In this document: one piece after another, positions 60,651 to 64,000 of the stretch
Position numbering within the stretch: position 1 is the first letter of the stretch
Layout: each line of letters starts with the position of its first letter
Assembly (NCBI GenBank): GCA_951804985.1
Contig: OX638131.1
Location: 8,842,630-8,906,629, forward strand
DNA from: Dryomyza anilis
Taxonomy: Eukaryota; Arthropoda; Insecta; Diptera; Dryomyzidae
Direction of reading: 5' to 3'
DNA length: 64,000 nucleotides
The notes under the pieces: generated by a model
What the model was told of the DNA's origin: nothing
Databases searched by the model: none
Seen by the model: the letters and a program-made list of their open reading frames with translations, nothing else
Translations under genes and position numbers: made by a program

Positions 60651-60844
60651 TTAGCATGACAAAAATTGAATATAAAAAAACAGTTTAATTGATTTGCTTT
60701 TTATTTGTTCTAAAACAGTAAACGAGTGCCACATTGCCTGCAGTATTTTATGAGGAATACCTCCTACTCAGTAGAAATCTACTGAGATATTAAGTTTTTT
60801 TTGTCTACTTTAACAGCAGGTTTCTACAATTGAGAATCGAGGTC

Positions 60845-62690
60845 TAAATTTAAATTTTCACTAAAAATTCAAATTCACTAAAAATTCAAATTTTCACTAA
60901 AATTTAGTTTTTCACTAAAAATAAATAAATTTTTCACTGAAAATTCAATTTTTCTCCAAAATTTTTCACTAAAAATCCAATTTTGTACTAAAAATTCAAA
61001 ATTACACTAAAAATTCAATTTTTCACTAAAAATTCAATTTTTCACTAAAAATTCAAATTTTAACTAAAAATTCAAATTTTAATGAAACAATTCAAATTTT
61101 AACTAAAAATTTTAGTGGAAAATTTAAATTTTAGTGAAAAATTACTAAAATTTAAATTTTCCAATAAAATTTAAATTTTCCACTAAAATTTAAATTTTCC
61201 ACTAAAATTTAAATTTTCCACTAAAATTTAAATTTTCACTAAAAATTCAACTTTTCACTAAAAATTAAATTTTTCACTTGAAATTAAATTTTTCACTAAA
61301 AATTCAATTTTTAACTAAAAATTCAATTTTTCACTAAAAATTCAATTTTTCACTATAAATTCAATTTTTTCTCTAAAAATTCAATTTTTCACTAAAAATT
61401 CAAATTTTCACTAAAAATTCAATTTTTCACTAAAAGTTCAATTTTTCATTTAAAATTCAAATTTTAACTAAAAATTCAAATTTTAACTAAAAATTCAAAT
61501 TTTAACTAAAAATTCAAATTTTAACTAAAAATTCAATTTTTCATTAAAATTTCAATTTTCCACTAAAATTTCAATTTTCACTAAAATTCAAATTTTCACT
61601 AAAAATTCAACTTTTCACTAAAAATTCAATTTTTCACAAAAAATTAAAATTTTCACTTAAAATTAAATTTTTCACTACAAATTCAATTTTTTACTAAAAA
61701 AAAAAAAAATGTTCACTATAAATTCAATTTTTCGCTACAAATTCAATTTTTCACTATAAAATTAAAAATTTGAGTAAAAATTCAATTTTTCACTAAAAAT
61801 AAAATTTTTCACTTAAAATTAAATTTTTCACTACAAATTAAATTTTTCACTAAAAAAAAAAAATGTTCACTTTAAATTCAATTTTTCGCTACAAATTCAA
61901 TTTTTCACTATAAATTAAAAATTTCAGTAAAAATTCAATTTCTCAATAAAAATTCAATTTTTCACTAAAAGTTAAATTTTTCATTAAAAATTAAATTTTT
62001 CACTATAAATTCGATTTTTCATTAACAATTCAATTTTTCACTAAAAATTCTGTTTTTTACTATAAATTAAAAATTTCAGTAAAAATTCAAAATTTCACAA
62101 AAAAAATTAAATTTTCACTAAAAATTTAATTTTTCACTAAAAATTTAATTTTTCACTAAAAATTCAATTTTTCACTAAGAATTCAATTTTTCACTAAAAA
62201 TTCAATTTTTCACTAAAAATTCAATTTTTCACTAAAAATTAAAATTTTCACTATAAATTAGAAATATTCACTCAAAATTAAAATTTTCACTATAAATTAG
62301 AAATATTCACTAAAAATTAAAATTTTCATTAAAAATTTAAATTATCACCTAAAATTTAAATTTTTACTAAAAATTTTCACTATATTAAAATTTTCACCAA
62401 AAATTATTATTATTTTTTTTTTAAATTCAATTTTTCACTAAAAATTAAATTTTCGCAAAAAAAAAATTAATTTCTCACTAAAATATAATTTTTCACTACA
62501 AATTAAAAATTTCAATAAAAATTCAAAATTTCCCAAAAAAAAAAAGTTCACTAAAAATTTAATTTTTCACTAAAAATTCAATTTTTGACTAAAATTTCAT
62601 TTTTTCACTCACTAAAAAAATTAAAATTTTCGCTAAAATTTCAATTTCTCACTAGCAAAAATTTTAAATTTCACTAAAAATTCCATTTTA
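60845..62690 (-). repeat. 19-bp minisatellite array, about 1.85 kb, reverse orientation
   Basis: About 95 units of TTTTTCACTAAAAATTCAA on the plus strand. Read in reverse this is TTGAATTTTTAGTGAAAAA, 17 of 19 positions the same as the 14.4-16.9 kb unit. Near 61085-61240 the units lengthen and partly invert (TTTTAGTGGAAAATTTAAA), so there is a local orientation switch. Non-coding. Confidence 0.95.
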
Positions 62691-64000
62691 ACTTTTAATT
62701 ATTTCATTGACATTCACAGAAATCTAAATTTTATTTGGATTTTTGTGTATGTCAATAATTTGAGTATCGATTTTGCATTGGTTGTTTGTATAGTTGGATT
62801 TCTTATTTTATTTTTAATTATCAAGAGGTTTTTGTATCTTCCAAAAATATAACATTATACCTAATAAAAATCAAATTTAGCAAACAAAAAAAAACTGTAG
62901 AAAAAAAAGAACTACCTTTGAAATATGTTAATGACCAAAAGTTTCAATTGGGAATTCGATCTATTCAAAATGAAAAGTTTTCATTTAATTTACAGCATTT
63001 TTTTCTTTTTTAATTTGCTTTTTTGTCACTTTTTGTTTGGCTATCAAAGCTGAAATATTAATTATAAATATTTTCTTTGGCAAAGAAAATTCTGTAAAAA
63101 TTAACAAAAAAAATGTATAAAAAAAGTAAAAATTTGATGAAATCGTTCAAAACATTTTTTGTATTGTATGCTTTGGTATTTTGTGCGTTGTCCATTTTTT
63201 TTTTTTTTTTTTTTTTTCATTTTTACTTTTTTATGTAAAAATCAGCTTAGGGCTCATTATCCACTTTATTCATTTAATTTTTAATTAATTTTGCCACCAC
63301 ACAACAACAATAATAAAATGAAGTAACGCAAAGAAATTAAAGAAGAGGAAAAAATAGAAAAAAATAAATGTGAAAAATATGAACAACACTGGCAAGTAAA
63401 TGTTGCTGATTTGCTGCCATTTCCATAACACCCAACCACCGACTATAACTCTTCAAGTACTTGCGGGCATTTCAAAATGTACCCTGTGCCATTTAACACA
63501 AAAAAAGGGGTGGCAGCGTGCTTTTGACTACTTTTCATACTAAGCTTGCCCAGAGCTTTTGTAGGTGAAAATTTAATTATTTTTATTTTTTAATATTTTT
63601 TTTATAAATATTTTTTGTCTTTTTTTTTATTTTCAACTTTGATAAATTTTCATTATTTCATTTAAACTTTTTGCTGCCAAAACTGTTAATTGATTTTGCT
63701 TTGTTCTTCTTAATGTGCGTTTTCTTCACGGATACTTTTATTTTGCTTTCTTTTTTTTGTATTTCATTGGCTTCTTTTGCTTTTTAAGAAAATTCATTTT
63801 TAATTTAACCCTTAAGCCATACGCACAAAATAACAGTTACATCGTAGGGCTTCATACCGAAATTCTTAGTATTTCCCGGCCACTATTGCTACTCCATCTC
63901 CGTTCAGCGTTTGCAACTTTCTTGTTCTTCATTTTGTGCTTCTGCTTAATTAAATATTCATCAAACAAAAGCAACTTGAAAACTCATCATGATTTTCTGC
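62691..64000. other. Intergenic sequence, nothing recognised
   Basis: Ordinary AT-rich sequence with a pure T run at about 63196-63219. 63400-63560 is less AT-rich, with no gene seen. Confidence 0.35.

Noticed and set aside
1..64000. A piRNA cluster or centromeric region
   Set aside because: Nested repeats and satellites would suit either, but sequence alone cannot show it; small-RNA mapping would be needed.

Overview
The window looks like nuclear DNA of a fly (Diptera, most likely a schizophoran with a large repeat-rich genome). Four things support this: very high A+T with long homopolymer runs; a juvenile hormone acid methyltransferase gene that I recall as strikingly close to the Drosophila protein; DINE-1/INE-1-type Helitron remnants; and a jockey-like non-LTR retrotransposon. 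I cannot place it to genus. Nothing bacterial, organellar or viral was recognised.

Only one gene is convincing. It is an intact three-exon juvenile hormone acid methyltransferase (jhamt) on the minus strand, exons 52908-52538, 51341-51058 and 50983-50745, coding for 297 residues. It has a TATA box about 170 bases upstream of the ATG and a GC-rich hairpin in the predicted 5' leader. Its product would carry out a last step of juvenile hormone synthesis in the corpora allata.

The rest is a dense and often nested set of repeats.
- 0-2.3 kb: end of a 1.5 kb inverted-repeat element and a decayed jockey-like retrotransposon.
- 2.5-12 kb: a TA-flanked MITE, two more copies of the inverted-repeat element (one interrupted by an LTR-like insert, one by a MITE) and a tRNA-derived SINE.
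- 12.2-16.9 kb: 19-bp minisatellite arrays sharing a common leader.
- 18-25.5 kb: MITEs, a DINE-1 copy, a second jockey fragment and a 132-bp tandem array.
- 26.3-28.3 kb: a ~335-bp tandem array.
- 30-33.9 kb: DINE-1, minisatellites, a foldback element and a SINE.
- 35.5-37 kb: a MITE, a diverged SINE and a foldback element.
- 38-42.2 kb: degenerate tandem arrays.
- 42.6-50.5 kb: more nested MITE, foldback and hAT-like elements.
- 50.7-53.1 kb: jhamt.
- 53.8-60.4 kb: a cluster of one MITE family (also inside jhamt intron 1) plus further palindromic MITEs.
- 60.8-62.7 kb: a second 19-bp array whose unit is a reverse-oriented variant of the one at 14.4-16.9 kb.

Stretches with no recognised gene or repeat lie at about 4.4-6.0, 8-9.8, 12.4-14.3, 16.9-18.6, 20.6-22.5, 28.3-29.7, 33.9-35.5, 37.1-38.0, 40-41.4, 44.2-46.6 and 62.7-64 kb. 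I found no new multi-gene system. The most interesting material is the repeat architecture and the way one MITE family clusters around jhamt. All repeat boundaries and similarities were judged by eye.
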